From contig CP126198.1 of NCBI GenBank assembly GCA_030272155.1, forward strand, positions 3,534,001-3,598,000: DNA of 64,000 nt, read 5' to 3'. Shown in pieces: positions 10,601 to 21,898 of the stretch. A program made the position numbers and the translations under genes. Positions within the stretch are counted from its first letter, which is position 1. Every line of letters starts with the position of its first letter. The notes under the pieces are model-generated. The model was not told where the DNA came from, did not search any database, and saw only the letters and a list, made by a program, of their open reading frames with translations. This DNA is from Tetradesmus obliquus (Eukaryota; Chlorophyta; Chlorophyceae; Sphaeropleales; Scenedesmaceae).

Positions 10601-13600
10601 ATGAGCTGTTCTGGATGACCAGCGAGCGCATGGAGTGGCATGCGCAGCCAACGCGCGGTGACAGGCCATGCGGGCGGTACGGGCACGTCGCCGTGTACGA
10701 CCCAGACCACCACCAGCTGGTGGTGTTTGGCGGCAGGTGAGGCGGCAGCAACAGCAGCCCTAGCAAGCGTGTTGCTGGTACATGCTTTGGTGTGCTTGGT
10801 GGCTGCCTGCACCTGTCAATGCTACCTGTATTGCGGGCAGGTGCTTTATGAGCTTGCAGGACTGTGCAGCAAGGCATCAGCTGCAATGCAGCGCACGCAC
10901 TGAATTCGCGCTCACCCGGTGTGCTGTTCCTGGGCACCTTGCAGGAACGCCGACAAGAAGCGCCTGTCAGATGTGGCTGTGCTGGACCTGGACAGCTTCA
11001 CGTGGCGGCGGCCAGCAGTGAGCGGCACAGCTCCCAGCCCCCGCGAGGGCGCAGCAGCAGTGTACCACGCTGGACACATGGTGGTGTTTGGTGCGTGGCA
11101 TGCATGCAGTTGGTTGCTTCTTGCGTGTACCAGCGTTGCACTGCTCCCTCTGGCTTGACTGGCACTGCATTGTGATCGCTTGAAACAGTGCTGGCGTGCC
11201 ATGCTGCTGCCAGCAACCGTGCTGATGTGGCTGCTTGCACATGCTGAACTGCAGCTGGGCATGCCACTGGTGGCCGCACCAATGACCTGCTGCTGCTGGA
11301 GCTCTCTGGTTGGACGTGGAGTCAGCCCACCACAAGCGGCACAGCCCCCAGCCCCCGCAGCTGTGCAGCCATCACAGTTGGCAACGGGCACCACTTGATC
11401 ATCCATGGTGGCCGCAACAACTTTGTGCTGGATGACATGCATGTGCTGGACCTGCTTACTCGCACCTGGATTGATGTGAGTGGCAGCTGATGATGGCAGG
11501 GCTGGCAGCTGCGTCTGGTGAAGTGCCCGCTGCAGTTGGCGCGCTCGTAGATGCTTGTCGTGCATATCTTGCAGGACATTGTCAGCAGCACATGTCTCTT
11601 TGCCGACGGCTTTTTGGCAAGCATCCAAAGCCCCTGCTCCTGCAATGTACACAGGCGTGCGTCATTATATACATACCAGTTGCGAGCTTGTATTCATGTT
11701 GCTGCTGCTGCTGTTTGCATGTCGTGTCTGCAGGTGTCTCCCAAGGGCATGCTGCCTCCACCGCGCCACAGCCACATCCTGCACATGCACAACGATTGGC
11801 TGTACCTGTTCGGCGGCGTCAATGAGCTGGGGGCCAGCACAGTGTCGCTGTTCAAGGCACACATCTCACGCACAGCAATGGACAGGGCTGGCGCACTGCA
11901 TCCAGCCGCTGCTGGCAATGGCGGCTTAGGACCAGGTAGCTACACAGGACAGCTGGGGTTCAAGCCTCGCATGGCCAGCTTGTCGCGCCTAATTGTAGCG
12001 CATGCAGCACGATCACTCGAGCCAGCATATAACAGAGTGCCAGCACAGCATGCTCTGAAGTGCTGCATGTACAGGGACCGGCCTCACAAAGATGCTGTAC
12101 ATCAGGGCATGTGTTGTCTCGCCTTGTGTCGTGTTTTTTGGTGCCTGCAGGAGGTCTGGATGCTGCTGATGTGGCAGGTGCTGCTGTTGAGATTGAGTGG
12201 CAGGAGCTGGACCCTGAGCTGCCCTACAACAAGGACAGGGCGGGTGTTATGCAGCAGGGCCAGCTGCGCTGCTACCAGCTGGGGTCAGCAACGCTGGGCA
12301 GGACAATGAACGAGGATGATGCAGAAAAGGGTGAGTGGCATCGAGCCACAAGGGCTTGCTGAACACGATTGCACATGATGTTGCAGAGTGTCGTCCGCCT
12401 AGGCGGTGACACCCAGGCAGGAGCCTGACTTGCATTTGTGCTGGTGAAGATAGAACCTGCGTTATTCGTGTTGGTGGTGGGAGGATCACTTAGTCTAGCA
12501 TGCTTTGCACACACCGGCTGTCTGCAGGGCTAGTGTACTGGGATGTGTTCAAGACAGCAAAGCTAGACAGCTTCAAGCCCAAGGCTGTAGCAGCAGGCAG
12601 CGATGGAGAAGGCGCAGCACGCGCACAAGGAGGCAGCACCAAGAGCAGCCGCGTGCAGCACACCACACACAGCGCAGGCAAGATGCCGGCTAGCTTCACC
12701 AGCAACAGCAAGAAGGAGCAGAAGATGCTGGCATATGTGAGGGACTTCCAGCGAGTGTTCCAGGAGCTGTACCCACACAGGTAACGCTTGCGTGCAGGGT
12801 GCATTGCTGTAGCAGGGTGCGACTGTGGTGGTCCTGATATGCCTTGCAGTTAACATGGAGTTGTTACATGGAAAATGGAGTTGTGACATGGAGTTTGCAG
12901 AGTGCTGTGCTTGTGCAAGCATGCTGCAGCGGCAACGCTGCTGAGAGCGGGGTGTGAGCAGGGATGATCTCAGCCTTGTGTTGCATTGCTTCAGAATGCC
13001 ACTACTAGCTGGGGCCCAGCTGGCTGTGAATGCACATGGGTGGGTGGCAGAGAATGTTCCCATCTACAAATTCTGCAAATGCCACACCACCCCAGCATAG
13101 CTTCCAGGGTTTCCTGCAACAGCCACGGCATGCTGTCAGCTTGCAGCTGACATGCATCACACGGGCCATCTTATGCCGACGTGCTGCCACTGCTGTGTGC
13201 CACCTGCTCACCTGCAGGCGGCCCATGCCCCTCACTCCGCTCAACGAGTGTGGCGTGCCCAAATTTGTGTGCACCACGCTGCGCCCCAGCCTGCCCCCCT
13301 TCCCTGAGCTACACACGCTGGAGGGCTGCGCGAAGTTTGTGTCTGAGTTCCTGACATATGAGCTACTTGAGGAGCCCCTGCATCCACCCAGCCACATGCC
13401 CAGCCCCATGTCAGTGCTGAGCTGGCAAGCAGCTGATGCTTTTGATGCTGCGAATGTGCTGTGCTCACTGCTGCTGGGCGCTGGCTACAATGCGTTTGTG
13501 GTGATGGGGTACGCACCGCTGGCGGTGACGCTGAACGACCAGAGCAATACAGAGTATGTGCTGCCAGCTGGGGACCCACTGCTGTCTGCTGCAGATGCAG

Positions 13601-16600
13601 CAGCGGCTGCTGCAGCGGCAGCCAGCAGCCAAAAGCAGCAGCAGGGACAGGGACAGGCAGCAGGTGCAGGAAACAGCAGTGCAGGGCGCTCGGGTGCTGC
13701 AGGCAGCTCTGGACCAGGCTCTGCAGCAGCATCTGGCACTGGGAGTAGCAGCAGCAGCAAGGGTGGTGGCTCTGGTGCTTCTGAAGGGGCAGCAGGCGAT
13801 GATTTGGGCAAGAAGAAGAAGTGTGTTGTGAGGCCCAAGCCGCAGCTGGTCAGCAAGTACCTGCAGGGGCATGGTGACCCAGAAGCACAGGAGGCTGGCG
13901 ACACTGCTGGCACATCTACTGCTGAGGTGCGGCAGTTGCTTGCAGGAGCATGCTGCTGGTGTGCATGCATAACGCCCTGTGGCTTTGGTGCAGATGAGGC
14001 ACTGCCTATATGCTGCTTCACATAACCGTGAATGTCATCATGCGCAGCTGCATGACGAACGAACGGATGTGTCAACATGGTTTATGCACTGTACCTGTTG
14101 CTTGCAGACACCAGAGCCAGGGGCACGTGCCAAGTCTGCAGCAGCAGATGAGACATCAGCAGCAGCAGGTGGCGAGGACAGCCAGGCAGAGGTGGCAGCT
14201 GAGGAGCAGCCGCACAAGAAGCAGCGCAACAATAGGGTACACGCCTGGGTGCTGGTGCTGCCAGGAAGGCGAGAGGTGAGGGCTTCTTGAAGTGTTAGCA
14301 CTTGCCTACTTCCTGCACTAGGTAGCAGGTGCTGCCACATCTGTGCCACAATGCCGTGCTGAATGCTTCTTGTTTGCAACTTGCAGGCCACTGGCGACTG
14401 CAGTTGATGGGGTTCTCACAAGCTTGTAGCCTTGTTGCTGCATACATCCATTTCATGTAGTATGCTGTGTCGTCGTGCGCTGCAGGTGTCTGAGCCGGTG
14501 TTTGTTGAGCCTGCCACTGGGCGCAGCGTCAGCCCCACCTCACCCGACTGCCCATACACAGGCGTGGAGATGATTTGGAACGTCTACAACACCTGGATAT
14601 GCATGCAGGTGCGGGCATAACATGGCGTTGCCTGCGGCAGGTGCCAGTTCTGCCACCAAAGTAGCTCCAGAAGCGCAGAAACCACTATGGCGGCGATGCT
14701 GCAAAGTATGCAGAGGTCCAAGACCAGCAGCAGGGGGTGTGCAATAAGCTGATTATGCATTGGCTGCTGCTGCTGCTGCAGATGCCTGAGCCTCACTCGG
14801 ACTCCCGCGCAGTGCCTGGCAGCATCAGCTGGGAGCTGACCAACCCTGCGTTGTGGGAGCAGGTGCTCAACGAGCGGCAGACGCGGTGAGCCCGCAAGCT
14901 GCGTAGCGTAATTGCATGCAACTGCTTTTCTCAGCAGACTGACATGAGGTCGACTGGTGGCAGTCAGATGGCTGGCGTCGGTATTTCTGGTCATCTAGGC
15001 TTGAACACTGTGGCGTGAGCTTCCAGTACACATCAGTACACCAAGTAAGTGAGTGAGTGACTACCCAGGCAGCTCTGCAGCTCCTGGGTAAGTCAAGGCT
15101 AAGAGGGTGTGTGTGGCCAGGGGCGGCGCCCCTGGGATCCACACCCTCTACCCGTCCACTTGCGCCCTAGGGCACAAGCGGGGCGTATCGCTTGCGTGCG
15201 CTCATCAAAAGCGTGGCTTTTTGCGGTGGTCTGGTTCGCCGGTGCCGTGCTGTCGTTTCTTTGCAGGGTTTGAGTTAGGCTGTGCTGGTCTTGTGCCAGT
15301 ACGTTTCCTTGCTGCCATCATGATTGCCTTACGTTGCCTCCATATTTTCTGCATGTTGGTCACTGCTGAGAAGTGCAGCCTCTTTGCCAGTGCTGCTAAC
15401 CGTGGTCCTTCTACCCCTAGTTGGTGTTCAATTGTGTATATTGTCTCTTTGCATATCACCCCAGTTACCCCTAGTAGGATTGGCGCAACTGTAACTCTGC
15501 ATTCTGGGTCGTGTGTCGTAAACAGCTCTTTCAGCGCAGCATGCTGGGCTTGTGCGCGCTGCTGCTGGGGTTCTGGGTCTGTGTCTTTGCAGTATTTGAT
15601 CTCTGCTATGACGTAATTCATTTGACTGCTCATGCCGTCCAGCTTTTGCAGCAGAATGTTGGGAATGCTGCCTGTGTAGGCTTGCAGGGCAGCGCGCAGG
15701 GCTGGGGGCATGTTTTCGGGGAGGTCAGTGTCGCGCAGGTAGCGATTACATGGGAGGCGTGCTGGACCATCGCCGTCTGGCCACCGTCTTCGGATTCCCA
15801 CGTCTGTTAGCAGTATAGCACTAGCGCCTGAGTTTTTGTATATCGCTTCAACAATTAGAGACCCGGCTGCATTGTGACGGCTGGTGACGGTAGTAGATAG
15901 CCTAGGGCATCCGCTGATGGCGTGGTGGCAGCTGTCTGTTTCACCACATCTGAGGGGGCACATGGGACTCTTTACCACACGGTAACGGTGCAACTGCTTG
16001 TGTGTCGGCGCTACGTCAAACCTACATCCGATGTCTAGCTTTTTGGTACGCAAGGAGAGCTTTGAGCTTGTTAGAAACATATGGCTGTATCTGTGTTCCA
16101 TCTGGTCGCAGTGCCGTAGCCACTGCTCTGCGTAGTATGACTGTAGATTGGACATGCCGAACCACCTGTGCGTATGGGCTATGTCTCGCAGTGCATCCTC
16201 TAGGTTGGCCAGTGGTTCGTACATCGTGTGCTGAATGGACTTGCCATTTGTTTCTTTCTGCTGCTCGATGCGTCTATGTGGCCAATAGATGCTTGTTCGC
16301 AGGTTGCTTGGCCTGCCATATTCGTTGAGTTGGGTGGCAGCCACTTCCCCATGTGCCACGGCCGCTGCTGCCGCATCTGCAGCTTCATTGCCTGCTATAC
16401 CTATGTGACTTTTGACCTTCCAGATGTGAACTGAGCCGGGTGCCGCTCTTATTGCTTCAACTATCCCATTTAGCAAGTGGTGGTGACGTTGTTCTGAAAT
16501 ATCCTGGGGACGATCCACCGCTTTTCTGATGCCAAAAATCGACCCCAGGCTGTCAGTGGTGATGTGGACAGCGTTGTCTGGCTGGGATATCAGAGGCGCT

Positions 16601-19600
16601 GCCTCTGTAAGTGCTACATGGATAGCTGCCAGTTCTGCCCTACTGATGGTGTTAACGTAGCTCAGGTCTGCATTGCCGTCCCTCTGTATGCAGTTGACGT
16701 ACCACGTGCGTTCGTGCTCAGTACACCAACAGCAGTGCTGGTTTATGTGTTGCTTGTTGCAGGCCGCCGCGCTTTGAGCTGCCAGCAGCAGACAACGCGC
16801 GTGCAGCTGGCGGCCACGCCGCTCCAGGCCTCGCGTCTCGGCCTGGCATGGCGAGCACTATGAATGCCAGCAGCATGATGACCAGCATGATTCGGCCACG
16901 CACCCCCAGCACCTTCAACCTGCCACGCACGCCAACGCTGGGCTTTGGGGGTGGGGGTGTGGTGCCTGGCACGCCTAGTGGGCTGTCTCGTGCTCCAAGC
17001 CATCGGGTGCCACCGCTAGGAACGGCTGCTGCAAGTGAGTCGCAATGCCGCAGGGCATGAAGGCTGCAGCTTGCTGTTGCAGTTGCTTTTTGGATGCAGT
17101 CGAACATATTATTGTTGGCTTGCCACGCGCAGCTGAGCAACATAGTTGTAGCTTGCCTGTGTTCGACAGCATTCACGTGTGGTTTTCACCATGTGCATTG
17201 CTGTTGCTGAACAGATGTGGTGGCTGGTGTCCGGTTGCATGCGTGCTGCTGCAGGTGCTGCTGGCGTCAGCGGTACAGGTGTCGTGCCTGGTACGCCAGG
17301 CGGGCCTGAGGGGATGCGCGGCGGTGCTGCAGCCAGCACAGCAGGCATGGACGCAGCAGCAGCTGCAGCAGCGAGCAGTGGTGTTCTAGTGGTGGGGCAC
17401 CCAGGCACACCCAGCAGAGGGCCAGCATCAGAGTATGCAAGGTGCGTTTCCAGGCATCAGCCGTGCTTTGCAGTGCTTGCTTGCAGGAAATGACACTGCT
17501 GTAACTGTAACTAATCGGTGCTGCAAATGCCCCACTGCGTGTTTTTTTGCCATGCGTGATGCTGAATGCGATCATTGTGTATGAAGCACCCTGTATGCTG
17601 TGTGGCTGACAGACCCACCTGCTTGCTCCTGCAGGTCCGAGTATGCCAGGAGTGAGATGGGCGATGGCAGTGCCACGGGCAATGGCACAGCAGATGAGCA
17701 GGGCCCTGAGCATGACCTGCTGCCTGACCTGCCGCCTAGCTGGGTGCCCAAGCTGACCATCCCGCGCGACATGCTGGACATGCGCTGCCCCAGGGTGAGC
17801 ATTGCTAGCAGCGCTGCTTGCTGTCTGGGCAGGGATTGCTAGGTATGGAGGAAGATGAACACAGCTCCTCCTTATATAGTGTGGTAAGGTGTGCAGCATT
17901 GTAGGTTGATACAGCCAGGCTGGGCTAACGTCACCGCCTGCACTCACCACATCGCTTGCTGATGTTGTTGGCGATGTGTTGCGTGTCAGGGCTCCCGCAC
18001 CACGCTGTACAAGCGCTGCGTGCACGAGATCTATGCCGGCTTTGGCGAGTGTGCGCGCTGGGACGGCCTGGTGGAGCGCGTGACCAAGTATGCAGATGAT
18101 GCACGGCACGTGGTCGTGGAGGTGGGTGGCTGCAGCTGTCAGCACATACCGCAAACCCTAGCAGATGCGTGGGCCATCAGCTACCTCGTGCGAAGCAGCA
18201 TTAGCTTGTGGATGATGCAGCTGGTGCCACTGTATGATGTGGTCATCCAACCACGGCGGCAGCCCAGGTGCTGACAATGCCCTGCTCCTCTGCTGCTTGT
18301 GCAGGTGCGCGAGGTGTTTGCCAGGCGGAAAGACAAGCTCAAGGAGCGGCGCAGCTACCCGCAGCAGGATGCAGTGCAGGTGAGCAGCGTGCGACACAAT
18401 ACATGTTTTGAGTGAAGTGTGACTGACTGATGTGCCCTTTGGTGCTTGTCCAAGTGCCGCATCCTATGCACATCTTTGGGCATGGTGTAGGCGCGTCATG
18501 CTTGCTTAATCATATCCTTTGGGTGGATGTCAAGTTTCCCTGCAAGCAGGCAGAGTTGACGCTGCATCAAGTTTACGCCCTGGCTTGCAGGAGTTCTTCC
18601 TGCCCGGCAGCCTGTTTGCTGTCAAGAGCCTGCACACCGTGCGCGGCGAGCGGCGCACCATCAACTTCTACTCGGCAGCGCGCCTGGACGGCCTCGTGTG
18701 CCGCGAGGAGCTGGTAGGCAAGAAGCTCATAGAGAGGTTCAGCGGCAGGGATGATAAGCTAGAGTACCGCAGTGCAACGTTTGGCATGAGTCTATCCTCT
18801 TCAGGGGCAGCTGGTGGTGGCGCGGGGTTGGCAGGGGATGGCTTTGGTGCAGATGGCAGCCCGCAGCAGCAGCTTGGCCTGCTGGGTGAAACAACAGCAG
18901 CGACTGGAGCCGCAGGTGGTGCAGCAGCAGCAGGTGCGGGTGCTGGTGCTGGCCAGGACCGTGCACTTCCCATCCTGAAGATGACTGAGAAGTTTGGGCG
19001 CAACCCTAACAAGCCTGCTGACGAGGATGTGGCCAAGCGCGTGTTTTATCTGGACCAGGGCAAAACGATGCTGTGCTTCCAGCATGGCGAGGGGCGGCTG
19101 ACTGCTGGCTACCTGGTGTTCCACAAAGATGGCCAGGCACAGGCTGTGCAGGTGGGTGGAGCTGTGCGCAGTGCGTAACTGGCTGTTGGGTGCTGCTGCT
19201 GATATGCATAAGCATGCTAGACATTGGCTTCCACCAGGATATTGACTATGTTGCATCTGCTTTTATAACAACCTGACATCCCTGCATGCGTTGCTTGTGC
19301 TACTGCCTGAAGTGCAATGGCCTGACTGCCTTCAAATTCCTTTTCTCGATTTGTAAAACAATGCGCCATATGTCTGCCATGCCGCCAGGTTGACCCGCTG
19401 GCGCCGCGCCCCTCAGCGCGCCAGCTGCTGGAGGCCTACAAGGCGCTGCAGGCTGCTGAGAAGGAGGTGCTGCAGCACGTGCGCGACAGCGAGTGGGAGG
19501 GACGCGAGATCGGGCGCACGCGCAGCAACCAGGAGCAGAGCATCGCACTGGAAGCGCCATACTACGACATCTGCCGCATACAGGTGGGGTCTGCAGGCTG

Positions 19601-20540
19601 GATATGAGGGGCACACATAATCCTGTGGATTTGTAGCATATTTGTGTTGTTTTGCGTCTAAAGACGCGTATGCCACGTTGAACAGCTGCTACTCAGCCAA
19701 AGCACAGAAACACACGGCATGCAACCTGCCTGTTTGACCACACAAACAACCCAGCGGCCTGTGGCTGCATCATGCTGTTATAGCCGCTGCATGCTTTGCT
19801 GAAAAAACCTTTTGCGGTGTGTCTGCTGCAGGCTGATGACTCTGATGACGAGCCGGCTGACAGCGAAGCAGCAGCCTACGACTACCTGCTGCCCTTCCTG
19901 CCGCCGGGCATGGCCTCAGTGGGCAGCAGTGCAGCCAGCGGCAGCGCAGGCAGCCTGACGCGTGAGCAGGCGCTGGCTGTGCGGGAGCGCTGCCTGCTGG
20001 CGCTGAAGGACAGGCTGATCGAGCGTGCAAACATCATCCAGGTGCGATTGTGGTGGAGAGGGACGTGGGGTTGCGTCTGCAGTGTAGTAGTTGATTGCAT
20101 GCGCATTGCAATGTGTGTCTCTGACAGTGGTAGTTACGTTACACACAGCCAGTAGCATAGGTAGCAGCTAGCAGGGATCCTGTAGATGAGAGCTTGCGGC
20201 GTGCAGCTTGCCATGCTGCAGGAGTTTGTGTTGCATGAATTGGCATGCTGCTCTGCTTGATGCATGAATGCATTGATGGGGGTACTGCCTGCAGGCGCGC
20301 TTGGAGGAGGAGCAAGCAGCGCTCGCGCGGCGGCAAGCCTCATATGCACGTGACAGGGATGCACTCACACCAGCAGAGGAGGAGGAATACGAGCACGCAG
20401 CAGATGAGGCAGCCTTCAGGATAGGCATCCTGCAGCGGCGGCTGGCGAGGCATGAGGAGGCAGCGCTGCAGAAGTACTACGACCTGGACAAGAAGCTGCG
20501 CAATGATGCACGGCTGGCAGTGCTGCTGATGCCTGTGTGA
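7697..20540 (+). CDS. DRC7: Dynein regulatory complex subunit 7 (FAP50/CCDC135 type) with LRR and Kelch domains
   Basis: Exons: 7697-7779, ~8053-8110, 8374-8548, 8972-9055, 9525-9799, 9958-10059, 10307-10403, 10543-10736, 10945-11090, 11255-11475, 11734-11935, 12151-12330, 12528-12780, 13218-13926, 14108-14275, 14486-14608, 14782-14885, 16763-17034, 17255-17441, 17635-17794, 17990-18121, 18305-18379, 18591-19151, 19389-19583, 19832-20041, 20295-20540. From exon 3 on all phases agree; the exon 1-2 junction is not resolved. The product is about 1735 residues. Leucine-rich repeats (LRLENNRLEALP) come first, then Kelch repeats (VYVFGGQ, VVFGGR, YLFGGV), then the DRC7 core (LTPLNECGVPKFVCTT, LCSLLLGAGYNAF), an RVHAWVLVLPG block and a C-terminal coiled coil. 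DRC7 is part of the nexin link of motile cilia. The cysteine of the GNCFDF motif of animal DRC7 is replaced in ADAFDA, so the transglutaminase fold is probably structural. A long Ala/Gln/Ser insert follows it (about 13580-13800). Confidence 0.93.
15033..15044. repeat. Target-site duplication, LINE 3' side
   Basis: TCAGTACACCAA, identical to 16718-16729. The pair brackets the LINE fragment exactly and fixes its ends. Confidence 0.85.
15045..16717 (-). mobile_element. 5'-truncated LINE in a DRC7 intron, antisense
   Basis: A non-LTR retrotransposon fragment in the intron 14886-16762. On the minus strand a frame is open from the element's 5' edge to a stop at 15205. It encodes the later part of an RNase H domain (NTISRAELAAI with the catalytic Glu, ITTDS with an Asp, KSHIGIAGNEAADAA) and then a CxxxC...HxxxxxC zinc-knuckle-like motif, the usual end of a LINE polyprotein. 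The first RNase H aspartate and the reverse transcriptase are missing, as expected from 5' truncation. The 3' end carries a short GAGT-type microsatellite (15045-15062). A 12-bp target duplication, TCAGTACACCAA, flanks it. Confidence 0.88.
16718..16729. repeat. Target-site duplication, LINE 5' side
   Basis: TCAGTACACCAA, identical to 15033-15044. A perfect 12-bp match suggests that the insertion is not very old. Confidence 0.85.
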
Positions 20541-21141
20541 GCGCGCATGGACAGGCTGTAGGCAGTCACAGTAGCATACGGATGTGCACAGACACATCAC
20601 GTCCACTGGGCATCAGACAAGCAGCAGTCAATCGTGCGGACACGGCCCGGCAGTAGACATGTGCACTTCTGGATGAATTGCGCATGCAAACTGCACAGCT
20701 GCATCTGCCGGAGCGCGATGAGACTGGTCATGCTGTCAAGCATCGTTGCTTGGTGTGGTGTCTGCTTGGCATGCTTTGGTAAGGAAAGGCGCACTGTAAT
20801 CCAGCTGAAGGTCACACCATTGATAACTACTGGACCTGATGAGGCAGCTAAGTCGCCTGATAAGACTAGCTGGCTGAGGCGCCCTGCTTGTGATGGATGC
20901 TGCAAAGGTAAACCGAAACTCAAAAAGAGCAATGGTGCTTTGCAGCATACTGTGAAAAGTGTTTTTCACGTGGCTTGAAGTGCAACAGAAGCAGTACAGG
21001 CAATGCATCCCTGCAACCCGCATTCCAAGGTTTGACAGGCTGAAAATGGAGGCATAACAGCTGGCTACTCACATCATCCAGCTCTTGCAGTTGCACTGCC
21101 TCCTTTCTTTGAACGTTGGCGTTTGTGTCCGTTTGATTGAA
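20541..21141. other. Intergenic region between DRC7 and the Ala/Gly/Asp-rich gene
   Basis: 600 bp with no supported gene. It holds the DRC7 3' UTR and the upstream region of the next gene. A 115-codon open frame at 20634-20978 matches nothing I recognise and lacks the strong GC-rich codon use of the real exons. Confidence 0.5.
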
Positions 21142-21829
21142 ATGGCGACGTACACAACAAATCAGTACAAGGCAGCCTTCCAACAGCTGCCCTTGCACTG
21201 CAGCAAGTATTTCAGAGGCAGGACCACCGTGTTAGTGAAGATCAAAGAGTTCAGGAGGCATTTCAATCTGCCAGCAAAGTTCGCTCGCAGCTACGCGCTG
21301 CACGCACCCAGCGCCACTCACAAGGGCAACTTGCTGATCGGGCAGGAGCAGCCGCGCCAGGGATACGTGTCGCTATGTAACGCGTTGGTCGACGGCGTGC
21401 AGCTTGGTCCAGAGCGAGAGAAAGCTGCTGCGGAGTTCCTGGAGGGCCTGGGGCAGCTGGCCAGAGCAGTTGCAGGCCACCAGCCAGAGAACCCTCCAAC
21501 CATTGGCCACAAGCGCAGCAGCGAACCAGGGGACGAACCACCAGCCAAAAGACTGGGTGAGATTTCTAACAGATTTCTAGACCCGCTTGCTGGCTGTTGA
21601 TGGGGAAGGCATTGTTTTGGGGGCTGAGACCATGCATTTGTGCTTGCTTGTCCCATGCATTGAGTTGCAGTTGGTGTGCTGGCCCTTGCTGCAGCGGGCA
21701 TGGCACAGGCGCAAAACCCGGCCAGCTGAATCACGCTAACCGCAGTTCGTTTTTTTCCACCATTACTTTGCAGATGGGCTTGCGCAGGCCGCAGAGGCCG
21801 CACCAGAGGAGGAGTGCCAACTGCGCGCA

Positions 21830-21898
<69 letters not shown>

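Noticed and set aside
13580-13800. Ala/Gln/Ser-rich stretch as a separate intron in DRC7
   Set aside because: The frame stays open with consistent phase on both sides and no good GT-AG pair is needed; treated as a low-complexity insert.
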